Source of the DNA: an uncultured Maribacter sp.
GTDB lineage: Bacteria > Bacteroidota > Bacteroidia > Flavobacteriales > Flavobacteriaceae
Assembly: GCA_947498505.1 (NCBI GenBank)
Contig: CANMKG010000007.1
Location: 124,001 to 188,000, forward strand
Direction: 5' to 3'
DNA: 64,000 nucleotides
Shown here in pieces: positions 10,099 to 18,634 of this stretch (positions within the stretch are counted from its first letter, which is position 1; the number at the start of each line of letters is the position of its first letter). The notes under the pieces are model-generated. The model worked only from the letters and a program-made list of their open reading frames with translations, did no database searches and was not told the DNA's origin. A program made the position numbers and the translations under genes.

Positions 10099-10142
10099 AG
10101 GGTTGTTTAAATACATGGTATACCCAATATTTAAACAACCCT
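10099..10142 (+). terminator. 15-bp perfect inverted repeat after etfA (possible terminator)
   Basis: Arms 10099-10113 and 10128-10142 are exact reverse complements (AGGGTTGTTTAAATA) with a 14-nt loop. No strong T-run follows, only TTTGTACTTTT, and a CTTTGTAC direct repeat lies on either side. It may be a weak terminator of etfBA or an mRNA-stabilising structure or operator ahead of the next gene. Confidence 0.5.
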
Positions 10143-10161
10143 TTGTACTTTTAAAAAAATT

Positions 10162-10791
10162 ATGAGTTTAGTAAGGTTAAAAATAAAGGGGATTTCATAC
10201 AGTCAAACACAAAATGGAGCGTATGCTCTTATTTTAAATGAGGTTGACGGAGACCGGAAACTTCCCATTGTAATTGGAGCTTTCGAGGCACAATCTATTG
10301 CTATAGCTTTAGAAAAAGAAATTAAACCTCCTAGACCTCTTACCCACGATTTGTTTAAAAACTTTTCTGATCGTTTTGAAATTACAGTAAAACAAGTAAT
10401 TATTCATAAACTGGTTGATGGTGTTTTTTATTCAAGCATTATTTGCGAAAGAGATGGTATTGAAGAAATTATTGATGCACGAACCAGTGATGCGATTGCA
10501 CTTGCTCTACGATTTAGCGCGCCTATTTTCACCTACAAAACCATTTTAGATAAAGCTGGTATTTTTCTTAAATTTTCATCCAAGGATAAAGAGGATGATG
10601 AAAATGACGACAGTATAATGGTTGATGAAATTTTACAAGAAGGCGAAACGGTTGAAATTAAAGGAAGCGCTACAGACGCTTATAAAGAATTAACAATAGA
10701 AGAACTACACCAAGAACTTGATAAAGCGGTTGCCAACGAAAATTATGAAAAGGCAGCTAAACTTAGAGACGAAATCTCCAAAAGAAATTAG
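10162..10791 (+). CDS. Bifunctional nuclease family protein with C-terminal UVR motif
   Basis: 209 residues. The N-terminal BFN domain (DUF151) spans about residues 1-135: LPIVIGAFEAQSIAIALE near 34-51 and IDARTSDAIALALRF near 105-119 are the family's conserved blocks. A UVR motif occupies about 177-208 (IEELHQELDKAVANENYEKA), a helical hairpin known from UvrB/UvrC contacts and from McsA/ClpC. BFN proteins have been linked to RNase/DNase activity and stress responses, but the physiological role in Bacteroidota is unclear. The next gene starts 17 bp downstream, so the two are likely co-transcribed. Confidence 0.85.
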   Translation: MSLVRLKIKGISYSQTQNGAYALILNEVDGDRKLPIVIGAFEAQSIAIALEKEIKPPRPLTHDLFKNFSDRFEITVKQVIIHKLVDGVFYSSIICERDGIEEIIDARTSDAIALALRFSAPIFTYKTILDKAGIFLKFSSKDKEDDENDDSIMVDEILQEGETVEIKGSATDAYKELTIEELHQELDKAVANENYEKAAKLRDEISKRN

Positions 10792-10808
10792 TCTTAAAAA
10801 ACAGCTCT

Positions 10809-12257
10809 ATGAAAAAAAACATTTGGGTATTGCTTATTTTTTCTCTTTTCTTTTTTTCAGCTTTTGCCCAAGATACCATTCTATTAGACCCTATTAGACC
10901 TAATGTAATACTAAACACCCCAAGTGAGGAAGTTATTAAAATAGTTCCCAACCAAGGATTTTCTATCTCAAGTTTATGGCGAGGTGTTTTAGGTATGGCC
11001 GTGTTGATTTTAATTTCATTCCTGTTCAGCTCAAACAAAAAAGCAATTAACTGGAAAACCGTAGGTATTGGTTTAGGTATACAATTAATTATTGCTGTCG
11101 GAGTACTACAGGTTCCATTTGTCCAAAAAATATTTGAAAGTGTTGGAAAGGTATTTGTTAGTATTTTAGAATATACAAGAGCAGGAAGTCAATTTTTATT
11201 TGAAGGTCTTGTTGTAGATATGGATACTTTCGGTTTTATATTTGCCTTTCAAGTACTTCCTACTATCATATTTTTCTCAGCACTTACCTCACTATTGTTT
11301 TATTTAGGGATTATTCAAAAAGTGGTTAAAGCTTTAGCTTGGTTACTTTCAAAATCTTTAGGAATATCTGGAGCAGAAAGTTTAAGTGTTGCAGGAAATA
11401 TTTTTTTAGGACAAACAGAAGCTCCACTTCTCATAAAAGCCTATTTGGAAAAAATGACCAAATCGGAAATTCTATTGGTAATGATTGGCGGCATGGCTAC
11501 TGTTGCAGGTGCTGTTCTTGCTGCTTACATTGGCTTTTTAGGAGGTAATGACGAAGCTCTTAGGCTTCAATTTGCCAAACATTTGTTGGCAGCCTCTGTT
11601 ATGGCAGCTCCAGGAGCCATTGTAGTATCTAAAATACTTTACCCTCAAACGGAAACTATAAATACAGATGTAAAAGTATCGTCAGAAAAAATAGGTGCTA
11701 ATATTTTGGATGCCATAGCTAACGGTACGACAGAAGGATTAAAATTAGCAGTAAATGTTGGAGCCATGTTATTGGTATTTGTTGCATTCATTGCCATGAT
11801 AAATGGTATTCTGGGTTATTTTGGAGAGTTAACCTTTTTAAATGAATGGGTCGCAAATAATACAAGCTATGAAAAATTCTCCCTAGAAGCCATTTTGGGA
11901 ACTGTTTTCGCTCCACTAATGTGGTTAATCGGAGTAGCTAAAGAAGATATTATGCTTATGGGGCAGCTTTTAGGAATTAAGTTAGCTGCAAGTGAGTTTA
12001 TAGGATACATACAATTAGCAGAACTAAAAAATATGGCAAATGCCACGCACTTTACCTATAATAAATCAGTAATTATGGCCACCTATATGCTTTGTGGTTT
12101 TGCTAATTTCGCATCAATAGGCATTCAAATTGGAGGTATTGGCTCTCTCGCTCCAGGGCAACGAAAAACCTTATCTGAATTTGGTATGAAGGCTGTTTTA
12201 GGAGGTTCACTTGCTTCCTTACTATCTGCAACTATTGCGGGTATGATTTTGGGTTAA
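10809..12257 (+). CDS. nupC: Concentrative nucleoside transporter (NupC/CNT family)
   Basis: 482 residues. Inner-membrane symporter importing nucleosides with H+ or Na+. It begins with a signal-like hydrophobic segment ending FAQD and about 40 polar residues before the CNT core, a longer N-terminus than E. coli NupC (400 residues), as is usual in Bacteroidota. CNT marks: GNIFLGQTEAPLLIKAYL near residues 196-213, GGMATVAGAVLAAYIG near 227-242, and the C-terminal CGFANFASIGIQIGGIG near 436-452. Followed 105 bp later by thyA, which fits nucleoside salvage next to dTMP synthesis, although co-transcription is not shown. Confidence 0.9.
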   Translation: MKKNIWVLLIFSLFFFSAFAQDTILLDPIRPNVILNTPSEEVIKIVPNQGFSISSLWRGVLGMAVLILISFLFSSNKKAINWKTVGIGLGIQLIIAVGVLQVPFVQKIFESVGKVFVSILEYTRAGSQFLFEGLVVDMDTFGFIFAFQVLPTIIFFSALTSLLFYLGIIQKVVKALAWLLSKSLGISGAESLSVAGNIFLGQTEAPLLIKAYLEKMTKSEILLVMIGGMATVAGAVLAAYIGFLGGNDEALRLQFAKHLLAASVMAAPGAIVVSKILYPQTETINTDVKVSSEKIGANILDAIANGTTEGLKLAVNVGAMLLVFVAFIAMINGILGYFGELTFLNEWVANNTSYEKFSLEAILGTVFAPLMWLIGVAKEDIMLMGQLLGIKLAASEFIGYIQLAELKNMANATHFTYNKSVIMATYMLCGFANFASIGIQIGGIGSLAPGQRKTLSEFGMKAVLGGSLASLLSATIAGMILG

Positions 12258-12362
12258 TAAATTTTTAATAAGTGTAATTGTATTTTCACATTTAAAAATT
12301 ATCCTTTCCTTATTTTTACTTAAATTAATACGAAATTCTTCCTTGAAAGGGGTTCAATATAT

Positions 12363-13187
12363 ATGAAGCAATACCACGATTTATTAGAACATGTTTTAGA
12401 AAATGGCAACCAAAAAGGTGACCGCACAGGTACTGGAACTATTAGTGTTTTTGGACATCAAATGCGGTTTGATTTAAGTAAAGGATTCCCAATGGTTACT
12501 ACAAAAAAGCTTCATTTAAAATCTATTATATATGAGTTATTGTGGTTTTTAAAAGGCGACACCAACATTGCTTACTTGCAAGAAAACGGTGTTCGTATTT
12601 GGAATGAATGGGCTGATGAAAATGGTGATTTAGGTCCGGTTTATGGTCATCAATGGAGAAATTGGAATAATGATGAAATTGACCAAATTAAAGATGTAAT
12701 CAACTCTTTAAAAAGCAATCCCAACAGCAGAAGAATGATGGTATCTGCTTGGAATCCGAGTGTAATGCCTGATACCTCTAAATCATTTTCGGAAAATGTT
12801 GCCAATGGAAAAGCTGCACTTCCTCCATGTCATGCTTTTTTTCAATTTTATGTAGCCGATGGAAAGTTGTCATGCCAATTGTACCAACGTAGTGCTGATA
12901 TATTTTTAGGAGTACCCTTTAATATTGCATCTTATGCTTTATTTACTATGATGGTAGCTCAAGTTTGCGGATATCAACCAGGTGACTTTATTCACACTTT
13001 TGGAGATGCCCATATTTACAACAATCATATGGATCAGGTTAAATTACAATTAAGTAGAGAACCTCGAGAATTACCTAAGATGATAATAAATCCTGATGTT
13101 AAGGATATTTTTGATTTTAAATTCGAGGATTTTACACTAACGGACTATAATCCCCATCCTCATATTAAAGGTGCAGTTGCCATATAG
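12363..13187 (+). CDS. thyA: Thymidylate synthase
   Basis: 274 residues. Methylates dUMP to dTMP with 5,10-methylene-tetrahydrofolate, producing dihydrofolate that FolA (18634-19125) recycles. Key features: DRTGTGT near residues 20-26, the catalytic Cys156 in [10 protein letters not shown], the nucleotide-binding block [19 protein letters not shown], and GDAHIYNNH. About 10 residues (near 138-150, [12 protein letters not shown]) are extra relative to the 264-residue E. coli enzyme and lie just before the catalytic loop. The C-terminus KGAVAI matches the conserved tail that closes the active site. Confidence 0.97.
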   Translation: MKQYHDLLEHVLENGNQKGDRTGTGTISVFGHQMRFDLSKGFPMVTTKKLHLKSIIYELLWFLKGDTNIAYLQENGVRIWNEWADENGDLGPVYGHQWRNWNNDEIDQIKDVINSLKSNPNSRRMMVSAWNPSVMPDTSKSFSENVANGKAALPPCHAFFQFYVADGKLSCQLYQRSADIFLGVPFNIASYALFTMMVAQVCGYQPGDFIHTFGDAHIYNNHMDQVKLQLSREPRELPKMIINPDVKDIFDFKFEDFTLTDYNPHPHIKGAVAI

Positions 13188-13268
13188 TACAATCTATTGA
13201 AATTAAAAACTTAGCTTTTTTTACTAGTTTGAGAATATTTACTATTTTTAAGTCAATTCTGATTTAAA

Positions 13269-14102
13269 ATGTTGAAATACCTTATCTATTGTCTAATTTT
13301 ACTGAGCACTGTAAATCAAACAACAGCGCAAGGAAATACAAAATCTTTATATTTCCCTCAGGAACAATTAATTTTAAAAGATTGCCTTGAAGATCCTGAT
13401 AAAAATAGTTGTCTAAACCTATATTTACAAAGAAAGCTACATTCTGTTCTTACAGAAGAAAAAAATATCAAGGTATTATCAAAATCCAAAAAAGATACAC
13501 TTGCGATTGACGCTAAATTGGTTTTTAGTTCCGAAAGAACTATTATAAAGGAAGAAAGTAGCATCAGAATTTATGGAAAAAAGCTAAAAAAAAGACTTTA
13601 CAATGAAATTAAAAGTCTTTTTTTCCATTTGGACATTACCGATATAAAAAATCGAAAGGACACCCCACACGTTTCTTATCATAATTTCAACTACAAATTC
13701 TTTATAAGCACAAGCGAAAACCAAATAGAACTGATAAAAAACACTAAAAAATACAATGGGGGAATTATAGAAAAACTACCCGTTTTTCCTGGATGTAACT
13801 CCAATGTTAATGTTGAGCTAAGGAATTGCTTTAACAATAAGATTATGCAACATGTAAGAAATCATTTCGTTTATCCTAAACAGGCACTAGAGCAATGGTT
13901 ACATGGCAAGGTAAACGTTGTGTTCGTCATTGACCCAGATGGTAACATTAGTAATTTAAAAATAAAAGGTCCTCATGAAATACTTGAAAAAGAAGCTCTT
14001 AGAATAGTTTCTTTACTTCCCAGATTTGAACCTGCTCTTAATAACGGCATTCCTGTAAAAATACCGTACTCCTTTCCGATAACATTTAAAATAGGATACT
14101 AA
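13269..14102 (+). CDS. Secreted protein with TonB C-terminal domain
   Basis: 277 residues. An N-terminal Sec signal peptide (about residues 1-20, ending TTAQG) is followed by about 130 residues without a recognisable family. The C-terminal TonB domain spans about 170-277, starting at PVFPGCN and ending VKIPYSFPITFKIGY. Unlike a working TonB it has no retained membrane anchor and no proline-rich spacer, so it is probably a free periplasmic protein using the fold for binding rather than energy transfer (inference). Cysteines near residues 175 and 187 occupy the same positions as in the protein at 774-1481, suggesting a common origin and a possible disulfide. Confidence 0.7.
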   Translation: MLKYLIYCLILLSTVNQTTAQGNTKSLYFPQEQLILKDCLEDPDKNSCLNLYLQRKLHSVLTEEKNIKVLSKSKKDTLAIDAKLVFSSERTIIKEESSIRIYGKKLKKRLYNEIKSLFFHLDITDIKNRKDTPHVSYHNFNYKFFISTSENQIELIKNTKKYNGGIIEKLPVFPGCNSNVNVELRNCFNNKIMQHVRNHFVYPKQALEQWLHGKVNVVFVIDPDGNISNLKIKGPHEILEKEALRIVSLLPRFEPALNNGIPVKIPYSFPITFKIGY

Positions 14103-14173
14103 GTTATTACTCATAAAATTTTCTTTAGATTACCTGAGGACATATTTTCTATCTTTAAAGGAAAATTGTTTTC

Positions 14174-15334
14174 ATGACTAATATTGATTCCCTGCTGCAA
14201 TTATTTTTAACCACGCGAAAGCAAACTGAAGATATTTGCACTCCACTTGAAGTAGAAGATTATGTAGTACAACCTATTGCAGATGTTTCTCCTCCCAAAT
14301 GGCATTTAGGACATACCTCTTGGTTTTTCGAAGAATTTATTCTAAAAAAATACGATAATCGCTATAAATTATTTGACGACAATTTTTCTTTTGTTTTTAA
14401 TAGTTATTATGAAACTGTAGGCAAAAGAGTAATCCGTGCAAACAGAGGTAACTTATCCAGACCATCTGTTCAAAAAGTATATGATTACCGAAATTATGTA
14501 ACTAAAAGTATATCAGAATTAATTAAGAATACAAACATTTCCGAAATTGCAGATTTGCTTGAAATAGGAATTCATCATGAAAAGCAACATCAAGAATTAT
14601 TACTTACCGACATTAAATTTATACTAGGCAACAATCCTTTACTACCTTCATATAGTTCTAAAATCAATGAGCACACTACTCAGGACTTTTCTCAAAAATG
14701 GATATCTATTGAAGAAGGAATTTATGATATTGGACATAATGACAACTCCTTTTGTTACGATAATGAATTAGGAAGACATAAAATATATCAACCTAAATAT
14801 AAAATTTCCAGCAAGCTGGTTACAAATAGAGAATTCATTGAGTTTATAGATGATGAAGGATATAAATCACATAACTTTTGGCATGCAGAAGGTTGGGACT
14901 GGATAAATAGCAACAATATTACATCGCCACTATATTGGCATAATATTGATAGAAAATGGCATAACTACACGCTAAACGGATTACAAGAAGTTCATTTAGA
15001 TTCTCCTGTTACTCACTTATCATATTTTGAGGCTTTTGCATATGCACAGTACAAAAGCCTTAGGCTACCAACTGAATTTGAATGGGAAATTGCCCAAGAT
15101 AAATTCTCATGGGGAGACCGTTGGGAATGGACAGAAAGTGCTTACGCTCCTTACCCAGGCTATTCAAAGGCTGATGGAGCTTTGGGAGAATACAACGGTA
15201 AATTTATGGTAAATCAAAAAGTATTACGTGGAGGTTCAATAGCAACACCAGAGCAACATACCCGGCCTACTTATCGTAATTTTTTTCAAACTAATATGAG
15301 ATGGCAATATACAGGATTAAGGTTAGCCAAATAA
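14174..15334 (+). CDS. egtB: EgtB-like sulfoxide synthase (ergothioneine biosynthesis)
   Basis: 386 residues. In characterised systems this non-heme iron enzyme joins trimethylhistidine (hercynine) to cysteine or gamma-glutamylcysteine, giving a sulfoxide. A DinB-like helical bundle occupies about residues 1-155, with the likely iron ligands in HLGHTSW (44-50) and HHEKQHQE (134-141), the three-His pattern of EgtB. The C-terminal FGE-sulfatase fold runs to the end (WEWTESAYAPYPGY, then RGGSIATP and GLRLAK). egtD follows after 16 bp, which supports the assignment. No egtA or egtC is nearby, so free cysteine may be the sulfur donor (inference). Confidence 0.85.
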   Translation: MTNIDSLLQLFLTTRKQTEDICTPLEVEDYVVQPIADVSPPKWHLGHTSWFFEEFILKKYDNRYKLFDDNFSFVFNSYYETVGKRVIRANRGNLSRPSVQKVYDYRNYVTKSISELIKNTNISEIADLLEIGIHHEKQHQELLLTDIKFILGNNPLLPSYSSKINEHTTQDFSQKWISIEEGIYDIGHNDNSFCYDNELGRHKIYQPKYKISSKLVTNREFIEFIDDEGYKSHNFWHAEGWDWINSNNITSPLYWHNIDRKWHNYTLNGLQEVHLDSPVTHLSYFEAFAYAQYKSLRLPTEFEWEIAQDKFSWGDRWEWTESAYAPYPGYSKADGALGEYNGKFMVNQKVLRGGSIATPEQHTRPTYRNFFQTNMRWQYTGLRLAK

Positions 15335-15350
15335 TTACGACTTAAGCCAC

Positions 15351-16319
15351 ATGCAAGAAAAAACAGCATTACTCTTTAGAACCGATTTTGAAAAAGACAT
15401 CTTTAACGGTTTAACAGATTATCCTAAACATTTACCATCAAAATATTTTTACGATAGCAATGGGGATAAACTATTTCAAGAAATTATGGCCATGCCAGAA
15501 TATTACTTAACAGGTAGTGAATTTAATATTCTAACAAACTTTAAAGAACAAATTGCTGATTTATGTTATAAAGAAAATAAACCTTTTAATTTAATTGAAT
15601 TAGGAGCAGGAGATGGTAAAAAAACAAAAATTCTGTTAGAACATTTATCAAATTCCAATATACCGTTTAAATATCACCCTATAGATATTAGTCAAAACGC
15701 CCTAGATCAATTGGAACTGTCTTTAAAAATGGAAATGCCAAAGGTAAGTGTACAAAAAGTGCAAGGAACTTACTTTGAAGGGTTAAAAAAAATTGATACA
15801 ATTAGTAACAAAAAAATCATTCTTTTTTTAGGCTCCAATATTGGTAATATGGAACACAAAAATGCGATAGATTTTCTTTCATCCATTCGGCAATATATGA
15901 ATGCTGATGATTTGCTTTTGGTTGGATTTGACTTAAAGAAGAATCCACAAACTATACTTGATGCTTATAATGACCCAACTGGCGTTACCGCTGCTTTTAA
16001 CAAAAACATACTAACCCGAATTAACAATACCTTGCATGGCAATTTTAATTTGGACACGTTTAAACATTGGGAAACTTATGACCCGCAAACAGGTACCGCT
16101 AAAAGCTATTTAGTATCAACTATTGAACAAGTTGTTACCATTGAAGAATTAGAACTAGAAATAACTTTTAAGGCTTGGGAAACTATTCATACCGAAATTT
16201 CTCAAAAATACGACAAACACACTATTCATTGGATAGCAGATAATGCTGAGCTATCTGTTGAGACTGAATTTGGAGATGATAAAAATTATTACAAAAACTA
16301 TATTTTTAAGAAAAAATGA
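15351..16319 (+). CDS. egtD: L-histidine N-alpha-methyltransferase
   Basis: 322 residues, the normal family length. Uses three S-adenosylmethionine molecules to turn histidine into hercynine, the first step of ergothioneine synthesis. The SAM-binding motif LIELGAGDGKKT is at residues 81-92; other family blocks are KYFYDSNGDKLFQEIMAMPEYY (31-52, quoted in two parts: KYFYDSNG and MAMPEYYLT), ILFLGSNIGNM near 163-173, and VGFDLKKNP near 189-197. Lies between egtB and a DUF427 gene with gaps of 16 and 4 bp, so the three genes form an operon. Confidence 0.9.
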   Translation: MQEKTALLFRTDFEKDIFNGLTDYPKHLPSKYFYDSNGDKLFQEIMAMPEYYLTGSEFNILTNFKEQIADLCYKENKPFNLIELGAGDGKKTKILLEHLSNSNIPFKYHPIDISQNALDQLELSLKMEMPKVSVQKVQGTYFEGLKKIDTISNKKIILFLGSNIGNMEHKNAIDFLSSIRQYMNADDLLLVGFDLKKNPQTILDAYNDPTGVTAAFNKNILTRINNTLHGNFNLDTFKHWETYDPQTGTAKSYLVSTIEQVVTIEELELEITFKAWETIHTEISQKYDKHTIHWIADNAELSVETEFGDDKNYYKNYIFKKK

Positions 16320-16323
16320 TATT

Positions 16324-16605
16324 ATGAAAGCAATTTGGAATAACGTAATTATTGCTGAAAGTGATGATACTGTGGTTATTGAAAACAATCATTATTTTCC
16401 AGCAGAAAGTATAAAAAAAGAGTATTTTAAAGAAAGTGCTACGCATACCACATGCCCATGGAAAGGTGTGGCCTCATACTATAACGTAAATGTAGACGGC
16501 AAAAAAAACAATGATGCTGCTTGGTATTATCCAGAAGTAAGCGAACTTGCCAGAACAATCAAAGGCAGAGTAGCTTTTTGGAAAGGTGTGGAAATTACGG
16601 AATAA
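16324..16605 (+). CDS. DUF427 domain protein
   Basis: 93 residues from the ATG at 16324; an earlier in-frame ATG at 16243 lies inside egtD and would add a low-complexity leader, so the later start is preferred. The whole protein is a DUF427 domain: KAIWNNVIIAESDDT at the start, FPAESI, CPWKGVASYYNV near residues 41-52, AWYYPEV, then KGRVAFWKGVEI. Biochemical function is not known. It starts 4 bp after egtD, so it is co-translated with the ergothioneine-type pair and may have a role there. Confidence 0.85.
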   Translation: MKAIWNNVIIAESDDTVVIENNHYFPAESIKKEYFKESATHTTCPWKGVASYYNVNVDGKKNNDAAWYYPEVSELARTIKGRVAFWKGVEITE

Positions 16606-16615
16606 TAAAAACTAG

Positions 16616-16642
16616 AAAGCCAGTATATGAAATACTGGCTTT
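16616..16642. terminator. Terminator between DUF427 gene and CBM48-like gene
   Basis: Perfect 11-bp stem AAAGCCAGTAT/ATACTGGCTTT (16616-16626 and 16632-16642) with a 5-nt loop, between two convergent genes. Likely bidirectional, though the T-runs are short. Confidence 0.7.
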
Positions 16643-16655
16643 TACAATATATTTT

Positions 16656-16952
16656 TTAAAGTTCTAAAACTGCATTTTCAGAACCAGCATAATCATTCCA
16701 TTGGTAACGGTCCGCTTCTGATTCATTTACATAATCACCATCAATTATATATTTAAATTCAAAAGCATTTTCTTTGGGCAAATCAAATGTTCCTTTAAAA
16801 GTCCCATTCTTTAATTTTTTTAAGCCACTTTTTTCTCCTTCCCAGTTATTGAAATCTCCAACAACGCTAACACTTTTCGCTTCTTTAGCAGGAACGGTAA
16901 AAGTAACTTTACAAATAGGTTTAGTTTTAAGATATTGTTTTGTAATAGCCAT
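16656..16952 (-). CDS. Small CBM48/AMPK glycogen-binding-like protein
   Basis: 98 residues forming one early-set (isoamylase N-terminal/CBM48) domain: VTFTVPAKEAKSVSVVGDFN at residues 16-35, the conserved NNW, then KYIIDGDYVNES near 67-78 and DRYQWNDYAGSENAVLEL at the end. The family binds alpha-glucans or acts as a protein-interaction module. No catalytic domain is attached, and small stand-alone versions are common in Flavobacteriaceae. Function unknown; no metabolic neighbour gives a clue. Confidence 0.75.
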   Translation of the reverse strand: MAITKQYLKTKPICKVTFTVPAKEAKSVSVVGDFNNWEGEKSGLKKLKNGTFKGTFDLPKENAFEFKYIIDGDYVNESEADRYQWNDYAGSENAVLEL

Positions 16953-17099
16953 GATAAGATGTTTTAATTTACATCAAAATTAAAACATTAACACTCTCAT
17001 TAACAGCAGTTAATACATTTTTATTGATTTGATGAAAATTTGGTAACAATATCTTAAAATTGTCAAAAAAAACTTACAAAAATTTTATTTTAGAGAATT

Positions 17100-18191
17100 T
17101 TAGGCTCGTTTGAAGCCATTAATTAATTTAACAATTTGTTGTATATCTTCTTTGGTGTTATAAAAGTGAAAACTCAATCGGATTCCTCCATTTCGCTGAG
17201 AGCAAACAACATCATTTTTTTCTAAATATTTAAACAAATTGTCGTCACCTTTTATATTAAATATTGAACTATGGTTTGTTCTTTGTACAACAATATTTTC
17301 TAAAAGACCCAACCTTTCAAATTCCGTTTTGGCAAAAGCTGATAACTCTTGAATTTGTTTCTCTATAACATCAACACCTAGTTGACTCATAAAATCCAGC
17401 GAAAATTTAATACTACCAAAAGACAAACTAGATTTATGACCAGGCTCAAACCTTTTAGCAAATGCGATATTATCAGCATTATCTACATCATTAAAAGCTG
17501 AAGTAAACCCTACAAATTTAATATTTGCTTTTTTCTCCACATCGCTTTTAAACATCATAAAACCGGAACCATAACCCGCAAGTAACCATTTGTAAGCACT
17601 AACACCTAAAACGTCAAAAGCTGAATTTTCAAAATTGAATTTTTCTGTACCCAAAAACTGTGTTCCATCTCCTATGATTAGTACATGAGGATAATTATCT
17701 TTAATACGTTTTAAGAAATCTAAATCTATCTTTATACCATTTAGCCACTGTACAACACTTAAAGCAAGTACGGTAATATTTTGTTGTTGAATAGCCTTTT
17801 CAATAGCTTCTTCTATGTTTTCAGTAATCTTTGCATATGATATTTGAAAACCTCTACTCTCAAAAGGCCAATTAAGTGAAGGATAATCACTATCTATTAG
17901 TAGAACCTTACTATTGGCTGCTAATCCATCCAAAAAAATATTCAATCCAGTAGAAAAGTTAGATACCAATGCTACATCTTCCTTTCTACAAGTAAAAAAA
18001 TTAGCTATCGTTTTTTTTGTCTCTTCTTCTATTTTTAGAGAATTTGGGCGCATCCTACTCCCCTTCAGTAAAAAATCTAAATCAATCTCCTGTCGCCATT
18101 CTATTAAATCATCATACAACAAACCGTAACCAGCAGTATCAGCGTAAATTGATTGCCGCAACACTGGGAATTCTTTTCTTATCTTTTCCAT
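17100..18191 (-). CDS. PLP-dependent aminotransferase class V-fold enzyme
   Basis: 363 residues. Fold type I PLP enzyme related to cysteine desulfurases and kynureninase-like lyases. Visible marks: VALVSNFSTGLNIFLDGL (about residues 74-91, cofactor phosphate loop), DGTQFLG (near 174-180, the Asp that pairs with the pyridine nitrogen), and the Schiff-base Lys in SAYKWLLAGYGSG near 202-214. There is no conserved C-terminal Cys loop as in true desulfurases, so a C-S lyase or epimerase-type activity is possible. It lies 0.5 kb from egtBD-DUF427 on the other strand; an EgtE-like role (cleaving the hercynyl-cysteine sulfoxide) is an untested inference. Confidence 0.75.
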   Translation of the reverse strand: MEKIRKEFPVLRQSIYADTAGYGLLYDDLIEWRQEIDLDFLLKGSRMRPNSLKIEEETKKTIANFFTCRKEDVALVSNFSTGLNIFLDGLAANSKVLLIDSDYPSLNWPFESRGFQISYAKITENIEEAIEKAIQQQNITVLALSVVQWLNGIKIDLDFLKRIKDNYPHVLIIGDGTQFLGTEKFNFENSAFDVLGVSAYKWLLAGYGSGFMMFKSDVEKKANIKFVGFTSAFNDVDNADNIAFAKRFEPGHKSSLSFGSIKFSLDFMSQLGVDVIEKQIQELSAFAKTEFERLGLLENIVVQRTNHSSIFNIKGDDNLFKYLEKNDVVCSQRNGGIRLSFHFYNTKEDIQQIVKLINGFKRA

Positions 18192-18247
18192 AGGATTTAA
18201 TAGTGAAATTGAATTACATTATCTTTGATGTAAATATAGCTAAAGCG

Positions 18248-18634
18248 ATGTTTTCCAAGAAGCAGAAAAAAATAACGGTTGATTTAGAGCAGCACGAACT
18301 GCTAGAAAGTGCTCAAAAGCGTATAAACCAAAAGAAAAATCTATACACACATTTTGTGATTTTTTTAATTGGTAGTGTTTTTCTAATTCTTATCAATAAA
18401 ATACTCAAGTATGGGGAAGCTTATGACTGGTTCATTTGGGCTATTATGTTTTGGGCTTTTCTTTTTATTATTCATGTTTTTAACGTTTTTGTTACTCAAA
18501 AATTTATGGGGACAAATTGGGAGCGCATGCAAAGAGAAAAACTTGTAGAAAAACAAAAAAAGAGAATCGAAGAAATTCAGAAAGAAATTGAGACTGATTT
18601 TCCTATTTCTAACGTTAATAAAAAAAAAGAATAG
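18248..18634 (+). CDS. 2TM domain protein
   Basis: 128 residues from ATG 18248. A GTG at 18203 would add 15 residues but leaves only 11 bp to the divergent gene, so the ATG is preferred. It shows a basic N-terminal helix, two membrane segments (about 37-55 and 67-87 of this version: FVIFLIGSVFLILI and WAIMFWAFLFIIHVFNVF) and a charged C-terminal helix, matching the 2TM domain, which elsewhere is often fused to LytTR or histidine-kinase proteins. Function unknown. Its stop overlaps the folA start codon by one base, suggesting translational coupling. Confidence 0.7.
   Translation: MFSKKQKKITVDLEQHELLESAQKRINQKKNLYTHFVIFLIGSVFLILINKILKYGEAYDWFIWAIMFWAFLFIIHVFNVFVTQKFMGTNWERMQREKLVEKQKKRIEEIQKEIETDFPISNVNKKKE

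Noticed and set aside
14174-15334. Sulfatase-modifying enzyme (FGE) instead of EgtB
   Set aside because: The N-terminal DinB-like domain with HHEKQHQE and the adjacent egtD identify EgtB.
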